From the NCBI GenBank assembly GCA_964489425.1, contig CAZAYP010000004.1, positions 1-64,000 of the forward strand: a DNA stretch of 64,000 bases, given 5' to 3'. The DNA comes from CAZAYP01 sp964489425 [NCBI: uncultured Verrucomicrobiota bacterium]. Lineage in GTDB: Bacteria > Verrucomicrobiota > Kiritimatiellia > RZYC01. The position numbers and the translations under genes are program-made. This document shows positions 1 to 9,224 of this stretch, one piece after another. Below the pieces are notes generated by a model, which was not told where the DNA came from, did not search any database, and was given only the letters and a program-made list of their open reading frames with translations. Numbering within the stretch: position 1 is the first letter of the stretch; each line of letters begins with the position of its first letter.

Positions 1-203
1 AGCGGGCCGTGGTCGGCCCGATTAACGCGACAAATCAGGCTTTCTTAATTGCTGAATACGCACGGCGGGTGGAGGATATCGTAGGCCAGCGTAGTGGTAA
101 TGGCAAAAGCGATGCAGGCAGGGCCTGACGCGGCGCATCGCAGGGCCCCGGGCATTGGGAATGGAAGTGCTCCTGCAAGCGCTGGGTCCAGATGCAGCAC
201 TAG

Positions 204-398
204 TCAGTCCAGATGGTTGAACCGGTCCATGGCAAAGCATTCCCCGGTGCGGCGGGCCATGGTGGGCCGCAGCACATAATGCCACACGTCCGGCGGGATG
301 CTGGCCGCCTCGTCCACCACGATGCCCTGGAACCCGTACCCGCGGATGTTGTCGGCGGACCGGAACCAGAGGCACGCCGCCCCATTGGCGCCGGCGGA
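204..398 (-). pseudogene. Phage terminase large subunit fragment (Walker B region)
   Basis: The minus-strand frame reads a short stretch typical of the ATPase half of terminase large subunits: a FRSADN-type segment, then GYGFQGIVVDEAASIPPDVW and LRPTMARRTG. The VVDEA part matches the Walker B motif and the following part the usual 'iP..vW...LRP.la.r.G' signature. A complete terminase has 450-600 residues, with a Walker A motif upstream and a nuclease domain downstream. Neither is present: the reading frame breaks soon after the motif and the upstream sequence in frame is not terminase-like. I read this as a remnant of a prophage or gene transfer element. Family recognition is by eye on about 50 residues. 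Confidence 0.6.
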
Positions 399-673
399 CG
401 CCGCCTGTGTGGGCGCGCGGTCGGGGATCGTGGCGGATTGGGCACCCACACAGAAGCTGTTCCGAGTACATCTACGCCTGCCATCCCGATAATCAGGACC
501 CAAAAACTTTGAGGTTTCTTTGACAAAAACGCATTTGCTGCCAGATTATTGCATTCCATTCCAAAACCACGACGACACCGACCGTCGTTGCGCTACATCT
601 TGGTGAATAAGGTGTTAAGTGGAGCCGAGTGCAACATTATGAAACAGCGTGAAAACCATGAGAATGGGGGTGT

Positions 674-723
674 TTTGCTTGACATGCAAGAGGTCACAAG
701 TTCGAGCCTTGTATCGCCCACCA
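674..723 (+). tRNA. Partial tRNA-Val(GAC), 3' half only (likely att site)
   Basis: The sequence runs from the anticodon arm to CCA. The anticodon stem is 674-678 with 686-690, and the loop 679-685 carries GAC at 681-683. The T arm has stem 696-700 with 708-712 and a TTCGAGC loop. The acceptor 3' strand is ATCGCCC (713-719), then A and CCA. The matching 5' acceptor strand GGGCGAT and any D arm are absent upstream, so this is not a working tRNA gene. Copies that begin in the anticodon arm and end at CCA are what site-specific integration into a tRNA gene leaves behind, which fits the recombinase remnant next to it. Confidence 0.7.
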
Positions 724-923
724 TCAATAATCCCCTGTAAAACCGGACCTCCAACGCGATCCGGGGTATTTTTCTTGAACAGGTAAATATCGTCTCTGGC
801 CACTTGCTGGCCACTTTTTTAAGGCCATCTGTCGCCCTGCTGCTGGTGATTCCTGATCAAGGACGCCTCGTCGTACGGCATGTGGTTGTGGTCTCGGTCA
901 CCCACCCGGTTCCTGATGAACCC

Positions 924-1628
924 CTACGCCGAACGGCGGTCAAGCATACCGTCGGCAGGAGAACCCAATCCAGCCTGCGGTGCTTCCACCGTCCCGCCAT
1001 GCCCCGCCTCCAGCAGCCGCCCAAAATGCGCTGCCGCCTTCTGGGACAGCGTCCGGTGGTGTTCCTGCGTGGTGGAGACGTAGCGGGCCGTCGTGGTGAC
1101 GTTCGCGTGGCCCATGAGCTGCGCCAGCGTCAAGGCATCAACGCCATTTTCCGCTTCAACGCTGGCAAAAGTGTGGCGCAGCGCATAGGGCGTCCGCTGG
1201 GTGACCTTGGCCCGTGCGCACCAGCGCTCCAGCTTCCTCCTGAAAACGCCGGCCGCATACGGCTTGCCATCATCGTTGAGGAAAATAAACGGGGATATGT
1301 GGCTTGCCATTTGGCGGCGCACTATAGCCTCGGCCTCGCGGTGCGTCAGGTCACCGCCGCCGCCAACGTAACCCGACTTGCCGATCATCCTCGACGTGTA
1401 GCCCAGTCCATTTGACGTGTATCGCTGGCCGCAATCAATGATATCCCTGCCGCAACGGTCAGCTATGACCTGGGCGGCATGCTCCCGGATCGCGTCAATG
1501 TCGGCCTGCGGGGTCGGCTTGCCATCGCTCAGGCTGGACCATTCAAGATGGCCGTCGCGTTGGTAGAACTCAAGGGTCGCGGTGCCGACCTCGTAAGTCT
1601 GTCTTGCGCCGGGGTTGGTGCCCGCCAT
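924..1628 (-). pseudogene. Tyrosine recombinase (phage integrase) remnant
   Basis: About 234 residues can be read. The C-terminal half is a clear tyrosine recombinase catalytic end: TPYALRHTFAS (the HxxR box, here with Tyr in the first position), LAQLMGHANVTTTARYV (Gly-His box and the nucleophilic Tyr), preceded by FIFLNDDGKPYAAG. The N-terminal DNA-binding domain, the first catalytic Arg box and the beta-hairpin region are missing. Residues 1-110 instead read as something I do not recognise, so this may be a deletion fusion. The start at 1628 is arbitrary: the frame stays open far upstream because it is antisense to the kinase gene. It lies 200 bases from the partial tRNA-Val. Probably inactive. 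Confidence 0.6.
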
Positions 1629-1748
1629 GCGGCCATACCGCAAGCTTCCCTTTTTCCGCGGCCCATGTATTATGCAACCACGGTAGACGGAACCGGACCG
1701 CCTGGGATGACTGACACCGAGGACGTTGAGGGTTGACCGCCGGAGATC

Positions 1749-4700
1749 GTGATGCAGCATAAACATACTGTTGCCGCAGCCGTCGTGGTCGTCAACGACG
1801 ATCTGGCCCAGCTCACCGCGCTGGCCGGGCTGCTGCGCCAGGCCGGGTTTGATGCCCGCCCGTTCACCGCCGCCGAAGCGGCGCTGGCCGCCCTGACCCC
1901 GGACCAGCCGCCCGACCTGATCATCACCGACCTGTCGATGCCCGTGATTGATGGCTGGCGCTTCTGCCGCCTGTTGCGGTCGCCGGAATACGCGGCGTTC
2001 AACCGCGTGCCCATCCTGGTGGTTTCGGCCACCTTTACCGGCGCCGAACCGGCACGCATCGCCGCCGACCTTGGCGTGGAGGCCTTCCTGCCCGCCCCGG
2101 TGGACAGCGCGCAGTTTATCGACCAAGTGAAAACGATCCTGCGCGGCGACCTGCGCCGGCCGCAGCCACGCGTCCTGATTGTCGAGCCGGATCCCGGGCC
2201 GGCCGCCCGGATGAAACAGGCGCTCGAGGCGCATGGCCACCGCGCCGAGATTGCGGCCACGGCCCAAGCGGCATCCGCCGCCCTGGCCGGGGCGGCGTAT
2301 GACGTGGCGCTGATTGCTCACCGGCTGCCGGACGGCGCGGGGGACGCCCTGCTGGATGCAGTCCGGGCCCGAAACCCGGACTGCGTCTGCCTGATGATGG
2401 CCGCGGCGCCGGACCCGGCCCTGGCCCTGGGCTGGATGAAGCGGGGCGCCGCCGCGTACCTGCACCAGCCCGTTGACCCCGACGCCCTCGTTGAGCTGTG
2501 CGCCCGCGCGCGGCGCGAGCATGCCCTGCTGCGCGCCCAGGATCTCCTCGAGGAAAGCACCGGTCAACTGCGCGCCAGCGAGGCGCGGATCAGCCGCGCG
2601 CTCCAGGATGCCCGGATGGGCTACTGGCGCCTTGACTGCGCCACGCGCAAACTCTCGCTGTCGGAAGGGCACCCGGCCCTGTTCGGCATTCCTGCGAAAG
2701 CCTTCAACGGGACCGTGGAGGCGTTGATGCCCATGGTTCACCCGGCCGACCAGGCGCGGGGCATGACCGTTCTCAACAACGCCGTGGAAACCGGGACCGC
2801 CTGCGACTACACCTTCCGGGTCATCCACCCCGGCGGCGAGATCCGCTGGCTGCACTCGTGGGGCGCAACCTATTGTGACGCGCAGGGGCGGCCGGACTAT
2901 GTTTTCGGCATCACCCAGGACATCACCGACGCCACGCGGGGCGAGGAGGCCCTGGCCGAAAACCGGAAGTTTTTGGCCGATATCATCGAGAACAGCGGCG
3001 CGCTGGTCTTTGCCAAGGACCGCGACGGCCGCTACACCATGGCCAACCGCGAGTGGGAGCTGGCCACCGGCATGCAACGCGAGCGGGTGCTCGGCCTGAC
3101 GGATGCGCAGATGTTTCCGGAACCCTGCGCGCGCGAGTTTCGCCGCAACGACCTCGAGGTCATGGAATCGGGCGCGGTGCATAAATACGAGGAAGCCTTG
3201 GAAACGGACCAGGGCACGAAGGTCTTCATTGCCGTGAAGTTTCCGTTGCGGGACAGCGCCGGCCGGGTATCCGGAGTTTGCGGCATGACCACGGAGATCA
3301 CCGAGCGCAAACGCACGGAGCAGGCGCTGCGCGAGAGCGAGGCGCGCTACCGGAGTGTTTTTGAAAACTCGCCGATCTCGTTGTGGGTGGAAGATCTTTC
3401 CGCGGTGAAGACCCTCCTCGACGGCCTGCGGGCAGCCGGAGTCACGGACTTTGCCGCGCACTTTGCGGCGCATCCCGATGATGCGGCCCGGTGCGCCCAG
3501 CGGGTCAAGGTGGTGGACCTCAACCGGGCCACCCTGAAACTCTACCAGGCCCAGGATCGCGAAGTGTTTTTGGCGGGGCTGGAATCCGTTTTCGATCCGG
3601 AATCGTACCCGGCGTTCGTGGCGGGGCTGGTAGCGATCGCCCAGGGCCGCACGGAATTCGAGGCCGAGGCCGTCAACCGGACCCTGGCAGGCAAGCGCAT
3701 CTCCATCCGCCTGAGCTGGTCGGTGATGCCGGGCTTCGAGCAAAGCCTGGCCAAGGTGCTGGTGTCCATCATTGACATCACCGCGCGCAAGCAGGCCGAA
3801 GACGCCTTGCAGGCCAACGAGCAGCAACTGCGGGCGATCATCGACAACGCGGAAGAGGTGATCTACACGCTGTCGTGGACCGGCGAATTCCTCTTCGTGT
3901 CGCCGGCATGGACGCACCTTATCGGCCATCCTGTGGACGAGGTGATCGGCCGGAACTTCGCCCCGTTCGTCCATCCTGACGACCTGGAAACGTGCCTGAA
4001 ATTCCTGCACTTGGTACGGACGACCGGCCAGCCGCAGCGGGGCATCGAGTTCCGGGTGCGGACCACGCGGGGCGAGTGGGCATGGTTCACCACCACCGGG
4101 GCCGTCCTCCGGGACGCCCAGGGCAACCCCAGCCATTACGTGGGGGTTGGCATGGAAGTTACGGCGCGCAAGCACGCCGAGGCGGAAAAAGAACGGCTGC
4201 AGGCGCAGTTGAACCAGGCCCAGAAGATGGAGTCGATCGGCCGCCTGGCCGGCGGCGTGGCCCACGATTTCAACAACATGCTGCAGGCCATCCTCGGCAA
4301 TGCCGCGCTGCTGCTCCAGGACATCCCGCCCGGCCACCCGGTGCGGGAAGGCCTGGAGGAAATCCAGACGTCGGCCCAACGCTCCGCCGAACTCACCCGG
4401 CAACTGCTGGCCTTTGCCCGCAAGCAAACCATTGCCCCGGTGGTGCTCAATCTCAATGTGGCGGTCGACGGCCTGCTCAAGATGCTCCGCCGCCTCATGG
4501 GCGAGGATATCGAACTGACCTGGTCGCCGGGCGCGGACCTCTGGCCGGTCATGGTGGACCCGTCCCAGGTGGACCCGGCCCTGACCAACATGTGCGTCAA
4601 CGCCCGCGCCGCCACTCCCGGGCCCGGCAAGGTCGTCATCGAGACCCGCAATGTCGTGCTCGACCAAGCCTACTGCGCCACCCATCCCGGGGCCCAACCG

Positions 4701-5351
4701 GGCCCGTACGTGCAGCTGGTGGTGCGCGACAACGGGTGCGGGCTGGAACCGGAAGCGCTGGCCCACCTGTTTGAGCCGTTTTTCACCACCAAGGCCCTGG
4801 GCAAAGGCACCGGCCTGGGACTGGCCACGGTGTACGGCATCGTCAAGCAGAACCACGGCTACATCAGCGTCGACAGCGAACCCGGCCACGGCACGACGTT
4901 CAAGATCCACCTGCCCCAACACGCGGCCCAGGCCGAGCCGCCGCGGCGCCCGGGCCCGGCCACGCCGGCCGGGCGCGGCCAGGAGACCATCCTGCTGGTG
5001 GAAGACGAGCCATCGGTCTTGGACCTGAGCCGGCGGATGCTCGAGAAAATGGGCTATACCGTGCTGGCCGCCGCCAACCCCGGGGAAGCCCTGCGGATTG
5101 CCCGGGACTACTCCAGCACCATCCACCTGCTGCTGACCGATGTGGTCATGCCGGAGATGAACGGCCGTGACCTGGCCCGCAACCTGATCGTGATGCATCC
5201 CCATCTCCGGCGGCTGTTCATGTCGGGGTACACGGCCGACGTCATTGCCCACCACGGGGTGCTGGATGTGGGCGTGCACTTCATCCAGAAACCGTTTTCC
5301 CCTGCCGAGCTGGCCGGCAAGGTGCGCGACGCGCTCGACCGGGGCGCTTGA
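1749..5351 (+). CDS. Hybrid sensor histidine kinase, REC-REC-PAS x4-HisKA-HATPase-REC
   Basis: This is a 1,200-residue cytoplasmic signalling protein with no membrane segment. It starts with a receiver domain (about 7-125, acceptor D61 in ITDLSMP, but the usual KP lysine is replaced in FLPAPV). A second receiver-like domain follows (145-255) in which the acceptor Asp is Ala at about 190 (LIAHRLPDG) and the lysine is Gln, so it is probably not phosphorylated. Four PAS domains (about 270-815) precede the HisKA domain with phosphoacceptor H839 in [11 protein letters not shown]. The HATPase_c domain has DNGCGL and GTGLGL boxes. The C-terminal receiver (about 1077-1192) is intact ([22 protein letters not shown]). 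The start is GTG at 1749 or the adjacent ATG at 1752. No cognate regulator gene is adjacent. Ligands are unknown. Confidence 0.9.
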   Translation: MMQHKHTVAAAVVVVNDDLAQLTALAGLLRQAGFDARPFTAAEAALAALTPDQPPDLIITDLSMPVIDGWRFCRLLRSPEYAAFNRVPILVVSATFTGAEPARIAADLGVEAFLPAPVDSAQFIDQVKTILRGDLRRPQPRVLIVEPDPGPAARMKQALEAHGHRAEIAATAQAASAALAGAAYDVALIAHRLPDGAGDALLDAVRARNPDCVCLMMAAAPDPALALGWMKRGAAAYLHQPVDPDALVELCARARREHALLRAQDLLEESTGQLRASEARISRALQDARMGYWRLDCATRKLSLSEGHPALFGIPAKAFNGTVEALMPMVHPADQARGMTVLNNAVETGTACDYTFRVIHPGGEIRWLHSWGATYCDAQGRPDYVFGITQDITDATRGEEALAENRKFLADIIENSGALVFAKDRDGRYTMANREWELATGMQRERVLGLTDAQMFPEPCAREFRRNDLEVMESGAVHKYEEALETDQGTKVFIAVKFPLRDSAGRVSGVCGMTTEITERKRTEQALRESEARYRSVFENSPISLWVEDLSAVKTLLDGLRAAGVTDFAAHFAAHPDDAARCAQRVKVVDLNRATLKLYQAQDREVFLAGLESVFDPESYPAFVAGLVAIAQGRTEFEAEAVNRTLAGKRISIRLSWSVMPGFEQSLAKVLVSIIDITARKQAEDALQANEQQLRAIIDNAEEVIYTLSWTGEFLFVSPAWTHLIGHPVDEVIGRNFAPFVHPDDLETCLKFLHLVRTTGQPQRGIEFRVRTTRGEWAWFTTTGAVLRDAQGNPSHYVGVGMEVTARKHAEAEKERLQAQLNQAQKMESIGRLAGGVAHDFNNMLQAILGNAALLLQDIPPGHPVREGLEEIQTSAQRSAELTRQLLAFARKQTIAPVVLNLNVAVDGLLKMLRRLMGEDIELTWSPGADLWPVMVDPSQVDPALTNMCVNARAATPGPGKVVIETRNVVLDQAYCATHPGAQPGPYVQLVVRDNGCGLEPEALAHLFEPFFTTKALGKGTGLGLATVYGIVKQNHGYISVDSEPGHGTTFKIHLPQHAAQAEPPRRPGPATPAGRGQETILLVEDEPSVLDLSRRMLEKMGYTVLAAANPGEALRIARDYSSTIHLLLTDVVMPEMNGRDLARNLIVMHPHLRRLFMSGYTADVIAHHGVLDVGVHFIQKPFSPAELAGKVRDALDRGA

Positions 5352-5384
5352 GCGCGCAGGCCGGCCGCCGATGATTATTCTAAT

Positions 5385-5432
5385 GCCAATCAGACGATTG
5401 GCGTTCCCGGGAACGCCGAGCGTCCGCTCGGC
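5385..5432. repeat. Cluster of three perfect palindromes (REP-like)
   Basis: Three inverted repeats sit end to end in the gap after the kinase gene. The first is GCCAATC/GATTGGC with a 4-base loop (5385-5402). The second is the uninterrupted palindrome GCGTTCCCGGGAACGC (5401-5416). The third is GCCGAGCG/CGCTCGGC with a 2-base loop (5415-5432). They share bases at their borders, so alternative foldings compete. There is no T-tract, so this is not a typical terminator, though it may slow polymerase or protect mRNA ends. The layout resembles dispersed intergenic palindromic elements. No second copy was seen in this window. Confidence 0.6.
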
Positions 5433-5533
5433 AACTGCCCTCCCGGCGTCACCGGCGAGTTATTTGAAATGCTGAATTTAGGTTGAGGCCGGCGATCGTT
5501 AGACGCTATAAGACAACCATCCTGGTACATGCG

Positions 5534-6532
5534 ATGGATGCGCAATCACAACATGCCGCCATGCCCGATGACCCCGGCGCCCCGCCCCCGGCGGCCAGCC
5601 GGCTTGGATTGGCCCTGTTGCGGGCCGTGGCGCGGCGCGCCGCGACCATGCCGCTGCCGCGCGCCCTGGCCCTGGGCCGCGGCCTGGGCGTGCTGATCGG
5701 ATCCGGGGTGCGGTACCGCCGCCGCGAGGCGGCGGCGGCCCTGGCGCGGTGCCTGCCGGAACGGACTCCGCCGGACCGCGCGGCGATTCTCAGCCGCATG
5801 TACCGCCACATCGGCATGAACCTGGTGGAGTCCGCGCGCCTGGCCGGCGGGCAACTCGACCAGGTGCAGAACCTGGTGGAGTTCAGCCAGAGCACGCGCG
5901 TGGCCGAAGAACTCAAGCGCGGGCGCGGGGCGCTGATCCTTACCGCGCACTTCGGCAACTGGGACTTGCTGAGCGTGCGCACGCCCATGGCCGGCCTGCC
6001 ACTGACGATCATTTCGAAGGAACTGAAAAACAATGCGATCAACTCGTTCTGGATGGATATGCGCGCGCGCCTGGGGTTGCACATCGTGCCGCGGCGCAAT
6101 TCCTACCGGGCGTGCCGGGTGGTCTTGAAGCGCAATGAACTGGTGGGATTCATCCTCGACCAGAACATGATCCGGACCGAAGGAATTTTTGTGGATTTTT
6201 TCGGCCGGCCCGCCTGTACCACGCCGGGTTTGGCGTTCATGGCCGCGCAGGCCGCGGCCCCGGTGTTCCCGATCTTCCTGGTGCGGGACGCGCTGGACCC
6301 GGCGCGGCATACGCTGCTGGTACAGGACCCATTGGAACCGCCGCCGGATCGCGAGCCGGCCACGATCCAGGCGGCCACGCAGCAGTACACCCGCATCATC
6401 GAAGCCATTGTCCGCCAGCACCCGGATCATTGGATCTGGATTCACCGGCGCTGGCGGACCCAGCCTGACCTTACGCAAAAAACACAAATAAAACTTGATT
6501 CCCCGGCGGAGAATCTTGATAAAGACCAATGA
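5534..6532 (+). CDS. Lysophospholipid/lipid A acyltransferase (LpxL/HtrB family)
   Basis: Likely transfers an acyl chain to the lipid A precursor at the inner membrane. The 332-residue length fits the LpxL/LpxM family (about 300-330). The catalytic HX4D-type motif is seen as HFGNWD, with His at about residue 139 after LILTAHFGNWD. Later conserved parts include ILDQNMIRTEGIFVDFFG and PGLAFMAAQAAAPVFP, which form the second family block, and a C-terminal WIWIHRRW. An in-frame TTG lies at 5483, but ATG 5534 is preferred because the family begins shortly before the PLPRALALGRGLG segment. Neither start has a strong ribosome binding site. Which acyl position it serves cannot be read. LPS transport genes occur 5-8 kb downstream. 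Confidence 0.85.
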   Translation: MDAQSQHAAMPDDPGAPPPAASRLGLALLRAVARRAATMPLPRALALGRGLGVLIGSGVRYRRREAAAALARCLPERTPPDRAAILSRMYRHIGMNLVESARLAGGQLDQVQNLVEFSQSTRVAEELKRGRGALILTAHFGNWDLLSVRTPMAGLPLTIISKELKNNAINSFWMDMRARLGLHIVPRRNSYRACRVVLKRNELVGFILDQNMIRTEGIFVDFFGRPACTTPGLAFMAAQAAAPVFPIFLVRDALDPARHTLLVQDPLEPPPDREPATIQAATQQYTRIIEAIVRQHPDHWIWIHRRWRTQPDLTQKTQIKLDSPAENLDKDQ

Positions 6533-6536
6533 TCAG

Positions 6537-6914
6537 ATGCAAGCAAATGTCGGTGTAAGACCCATGCAAAAAGATCGCAACAAAACTGGTGCGGCAGCGT
6601 ATCCGGGAATCGCCCGGCCCGTGGTGGGCTCGGTGCTCACGGCCGTGTCCGCGGTGGCGTTCCTGTTCCTGTTTATGATCCTGCCCCTGGTGGGGTCGGC
6701 GGGCCAGGCGGCGGCCATCCCGTACGCGGGGAAAAACTTCGCTTTTTTCCTTTTCGTTTTGCTGGTTTGCATGGCCCTGGCCGGGATGGCGGTGGCGTCC
6801 AAGCTGGCCCGCCGGCGCCTGGATGGCAGCCCCCTGCCCTATGCCTCGCTGGGGTTGTTGGGCATGGGCGCGGTGCTGCTGCTGTTGCTGGTGAGCGGAG
6901 CGCTGCGCATCTAA
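6537..6914 (+). CDS. Small membrane protein of unknown function
   Basis: A 125-residue protein with about three hydrophobic segments: around VVGSVLTAVSAVAFLFLFMI, FAFFLFVLLVCMALAGMAVA, and LGLLGMGAVLLLLLVSGALRI at the C terminus. The N terminus is short, polar and Lys/Arg-rich. I do not recognise a family. The start could be ATG 6537 or ATG 6564; both follow directly on the acyltransferase stop (6532), so the two genes are probably co-transcribed. A real gene is supported by codon-position GC bias and tight spacing. A role in the envelope is only an inference from the neighbours, a lipid A acyltransferase and an outer membrane protein. Confidence 0.6.
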   Translation: MQANVGVRPMQKDRNKTGAAAYPGIARPVVGSVLTAVSAVAFLFLFMILPLVGSAGQAAAIPYAGKNFAFFLFVLLVCMALAGMAVASKLARRRLDGSPLPYASLGLLGMGAVLLLLLVSGALRI

Positions 6915-6965
6915 CGGAGCGCCGGCGTCACGATCGGCGATTTTAATTACCCAAGGAGAAAGCCT

Positions 6966-8288
6966 GTGAGCATGAACAAAACGTGGTGGATGGTGGGATG
7001 CTTGGCGCTGGCCACGGCCGGGATCAGTGCCGCCGAATCAGAGTACAACGACATTTTTGAACGCGCGCCCTGGTCCGGCAGCGTGGGGGGCGGCTGGATC
7101 AAGTACGAGGGCGACCAGGAAGTGGAGGACGCCGGGTTCGCCGCGGTCAAGGGCAGCTACGACTTCAACGCCCGCTGGACCTTCGAGGCCGACCTCGACA
7201 TCATGCCCTACCTCAAGAACCGCCAGTTCGAAGATCCCACGCGCACCAAGCTCACGAGCAGCACGTGGGGCATGCGGCTGGGGCTGGACACCCTGTTCCA
7301 CCTGCGCAACGTGAAAGACCTGCGCTGGGACCCCTACCTCTCGGCCGGCGTGGGTGCCTACGTGTACGGCGCGAACATGATCGACGGCCAGGTGCAGCCC
7401 ATGGCCCAGGGCGGGTTGGGACTGTTCTACCACTTTGATGACGCCTGGGCGCTGCGCGCCGACGCCCGCTGGGCCATTGTCTCGTCGCACACCGAGGTTA
7501 ACACCATTCTCAGCGCCGGCGTGAACTACCGCTTTGGCACGGACATGCCCGCGGCCATCGAGGTGACCGGCGGCGACCTGGACAGCGATAGCGACGGCCT
7601 GCTGGACAAGGTCGAGTCGGAGATCGGCACGGATCCCTACGATCCGGACACGGACCAGGACGGCCTGATGGATGGCCAGGAAGTCAACCAGTTCCTCACC
7701 GATCCGCTCAACGAGGATACCGACTGGGACGCGCTCAAAGACGGCGCCGAAGTGCTGACTTATAAAACCAATCCGCTGGATGCCGACACGGATGATGGCG
7801 GCGTGGCCGACGGCCACGAGGTGTCCGAAGACAATACCAACCCGCTGGATCCGGCCGATGATCTCAAGCTGTTCCGGCTGAATATCGAGTACGATTACGA
7901 CAAGGCGGACATCAAGCCCAAGTATTTTGACATGCTGGACGTGGTGGTCAAGGTGCTGCAGCGCGACCCGCAGGCCACGGCCCGCATCGAAGGCCACTGC
8001 GACAAGTGGCCCAAATCGGATTACAACTACAACATGCGCCTCTCGGACCGCCGCGCCAAGGGCGTGGCCGACTACATCGCCCAGGTCGGCGGCATCGACC
8101 GCAGCCGCCTGACGTGGAAGGGCTTTGGCTTCAACAACCCGATCGCGCCGAACGACACTCCGGAAAACCGCGCCAAGAACCGCCGCACGGATATTTATAT
8201 CCGTCCCGGCGGCAGCCCGGCTGCCAGCAACCAGGCCGTGGAAGTCACCCCGGCCGCGCCCGTGCCTGCGCCGGCGCCCAAGCCATAA
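6966..8288 (+). CDS. OmpA-family outer membrane protein with thrombospondin type 3 calcium repeats
   Basis: A 440-residue protein with a signal peptide (first 22-25 residues, ending near GISAAES). The N-terminal part (about 30-190) has alternating aromatic strands like an eight-stranded OmpA barrel. Residues about 200-295 contain Asp-rich type 3 repeats such as DSDSDGLLDKVE and DTDQDGLMDGQEV, which bind calcium in this family. The C-terminal OmpA domain (about 300-415) has ARIEGHCD, YNMRLSDRRAKGVADYI and NRAKNRRTDIYI, the peptidoglycan-binding signature. A Pro/Ala-rich tail follows. The start is GTG 6966, chosen because AAGGAG at 6952-6957 is well spaced; ATG 6972 is the alternative. It probably anchors the outer membrane to the cell wall. 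Confidence 0.88.
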   Translation: MSMNKTWWMVGCLALATAGISAAESEYNDIFERAPWSGSVGGGWIKYEGDQEVEDAGFAAVKGSYDFNARWTFEADLDIMPYLKNRQFEDPTRTKLTSSTWGMRLGLDTLFHLRNVKDLRWDPYLSAGVGAYVYGANMIDGQVQPMAQGGLGLFYHFDDAWALRADARWAIVSSHTEVNTILSAGVNYRFGTDMPAAIEVTGGDLDSDSDGLLDKVESEIGTDPYDPDTDQDGLMDGQEVNQFLTDPLNEDTDWDALKDGAEVLTYKTNPLDADTDDGGVADGHEVSEDNTNPLDPADDLKLFRLNIEYDYDKADIKPKYFDMLDVVVKVLQRDPQATARIEGHCDKWPKSDYNYNMRLSDRRAKGVADYIAQVGGIDRSRLTWKGFGFNNPIAPNDTPENRAKNRRTDIYIRPGGSPAASNQAVEVTPAAPVPAPAPKP

Positions 8289-8306
8289 CCCGGCGGGATC
8301 ACGGTC

Positions 8307-9224
8307 GTGCCATCTTCCCGCGCCGGCGCCGGGTTGCGGCAGGGTCCGGAACCCCAGGTGCGGGAGCCGCCCGACGAGTACGCCCTGCTGGACAGCGGCG
8401 GCGGCCGCAAGCTGGAGCGGTTCGGCCCCCACGTATTGAGCCGGCCTTGCGCGCAAGCCGTCTGGCGCCCGCAACTCGCCCCAGCCGAGTGGGACCTGGC
8501 CCACGCCAGCTTTACCCGCGACGAGGGCAACCGCTGGACCGCCCGCAGCGCCCTGCCCAGCCAATGGACCGCGGGCATTGGCGGCATTACCTTCCGCCTG
8601 GCGCCAACGGATTTTGGCCATGTCGGCGTCTTCCCCGAGCAACGACCCGAGTGGGCCTGGATCCGGGACAACCTGCGCCAGGCAGGCGGAACCACCCCGG
8701 AAGTGCTCAACCTCTTTGCCTATTCCGGCGGCAGCACGCTGGCAGCGGCCCAAGCCGGCGCCAGGGTCTGCCACGTGGACGCCTCCAAGGGCATGGTAGC
8801 CTGGGCCCGGGACAACGCGGCGCTGAACCAGCTCTCCGCGGCGTCCATCCGCTGGATCGTCGATGACGTGCACAAGTTCCTCGACCGCGAGCGCCGCCGG
8901 CAGCACCTCTACGATGCCATCATCCTGGACCCGCCCACGTTCGGCCGCGGCGCGCAGGGTGAAGTGTATAAAATCGAGCGGGATCTTCCGGCGACCCTTG
9001 AAAAATGCCGCGCGCTGCTCTCGGCCACCCCCCGGTTCATCCTCCTGAGCTGCCACACGCCGGGCTATTCGCCGCTGGTTCTAAACAATGCGCTGGCCCA
9101 AGCCATGGAGAGTGCGACAGGGTCCGTTGCAAGCGGCGAACTGCGCCTGACCGGCCAGGCCGGCATTTATCCGTTGCCCAGCGGCGCCTTTGCGCGGTGG
9201 GAGCCCCGCCATGGCGGAGCTTGA
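8307..9224 (+). CDS. Class I SAM-dependent methyltransferase, RlmI/RlmK-like
   Basis: This 305-residue enzyme has a Rossmann methyltransferase core. Motif I is seen as VLNLFAYSGGSTLAAAQAGA, motif II as VCHVDASKGMVAWAR, and the catalytic motif IV as IILDPPTFGRG. This set is typical of the rRNA methyltransferase family that includes RlmI and the C-terminal half of RlmKL, so 23S rRNA m5C or m7G methylation is likely but the target base is not readable. There is no separate RNA-binding PUA domain. The start is GTG 8307. A perfect 9-bp inverted repeat (8287-8295 with 8327-8335) brackets this start and the preceding stop and may act as a weak terminator or affect translation. The gene overlaps the following pseudouridine synthase by 14 bases. 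Confidence 0.8.
   Translation: MPSSRAGAGLRQGPEPQVREPPDEYALLDSGGGRKLERFGPHVLSRPCAQAVWRPQLAPAEWDLAHASFTRDEGNRWTARSALPSQWTAGIGGITFRLAPTDFGHVGVFPEQRPEWAWIRDNLRQAGGTTPEVLNLFAYSGGSTLAAAQAGARVCHVDASKGMVAWARDNAALNQLSAASIRWIVDDVHKFLDRERRRQHLYDAIILDPPTFGRGAQGEVYKIERDLPATLEKCRALLSATPRFILLSCHTPGYSPLVLNNALAQAMESATGSVASGELRLTGQAGIYPLPSGAFARWEPRHGGA

Larger units (their letters stand above)
1..923. other. Decayed mobile-element scar region
   Basis: No intact gene is visible in these 920 bases. They hold a broken terminase ATPase fragment on the minus strand (204-398), a 3' tRNA half (674-723), and AT-richer sequence between them. A 6-bp hairpin (3-8 with 15-20) lies at the left edge. A direct repeat of TGGCCAC occurs twice near 798-816, followed by a T-run. 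The tyrosine recombinase remnant starts just to the right. The mix of phage-type fragments around a partial tRNA suggests the edge of an old integrated element. The rest of that element, and the intact tRNA, must lie outside the window. Confidence 0.55.

Noticed and set aside
1-559. Several overlapping short frames in the first 560 bases
   Set aside because: Apart from the terminase fragment on the minus strand, none shows a motif or a start site; they are typical of degraded GC-rich DNA.
1629-5279. A 1,451-codon open frame on the minus strand opposite the hybrid kinase
   Set aside because: Only its last ~234 codons look like protein (recombinase remnant). The rest is a high-GC antisense shadow of the kinase gene with low-complexity His/Arg/Gly composition.
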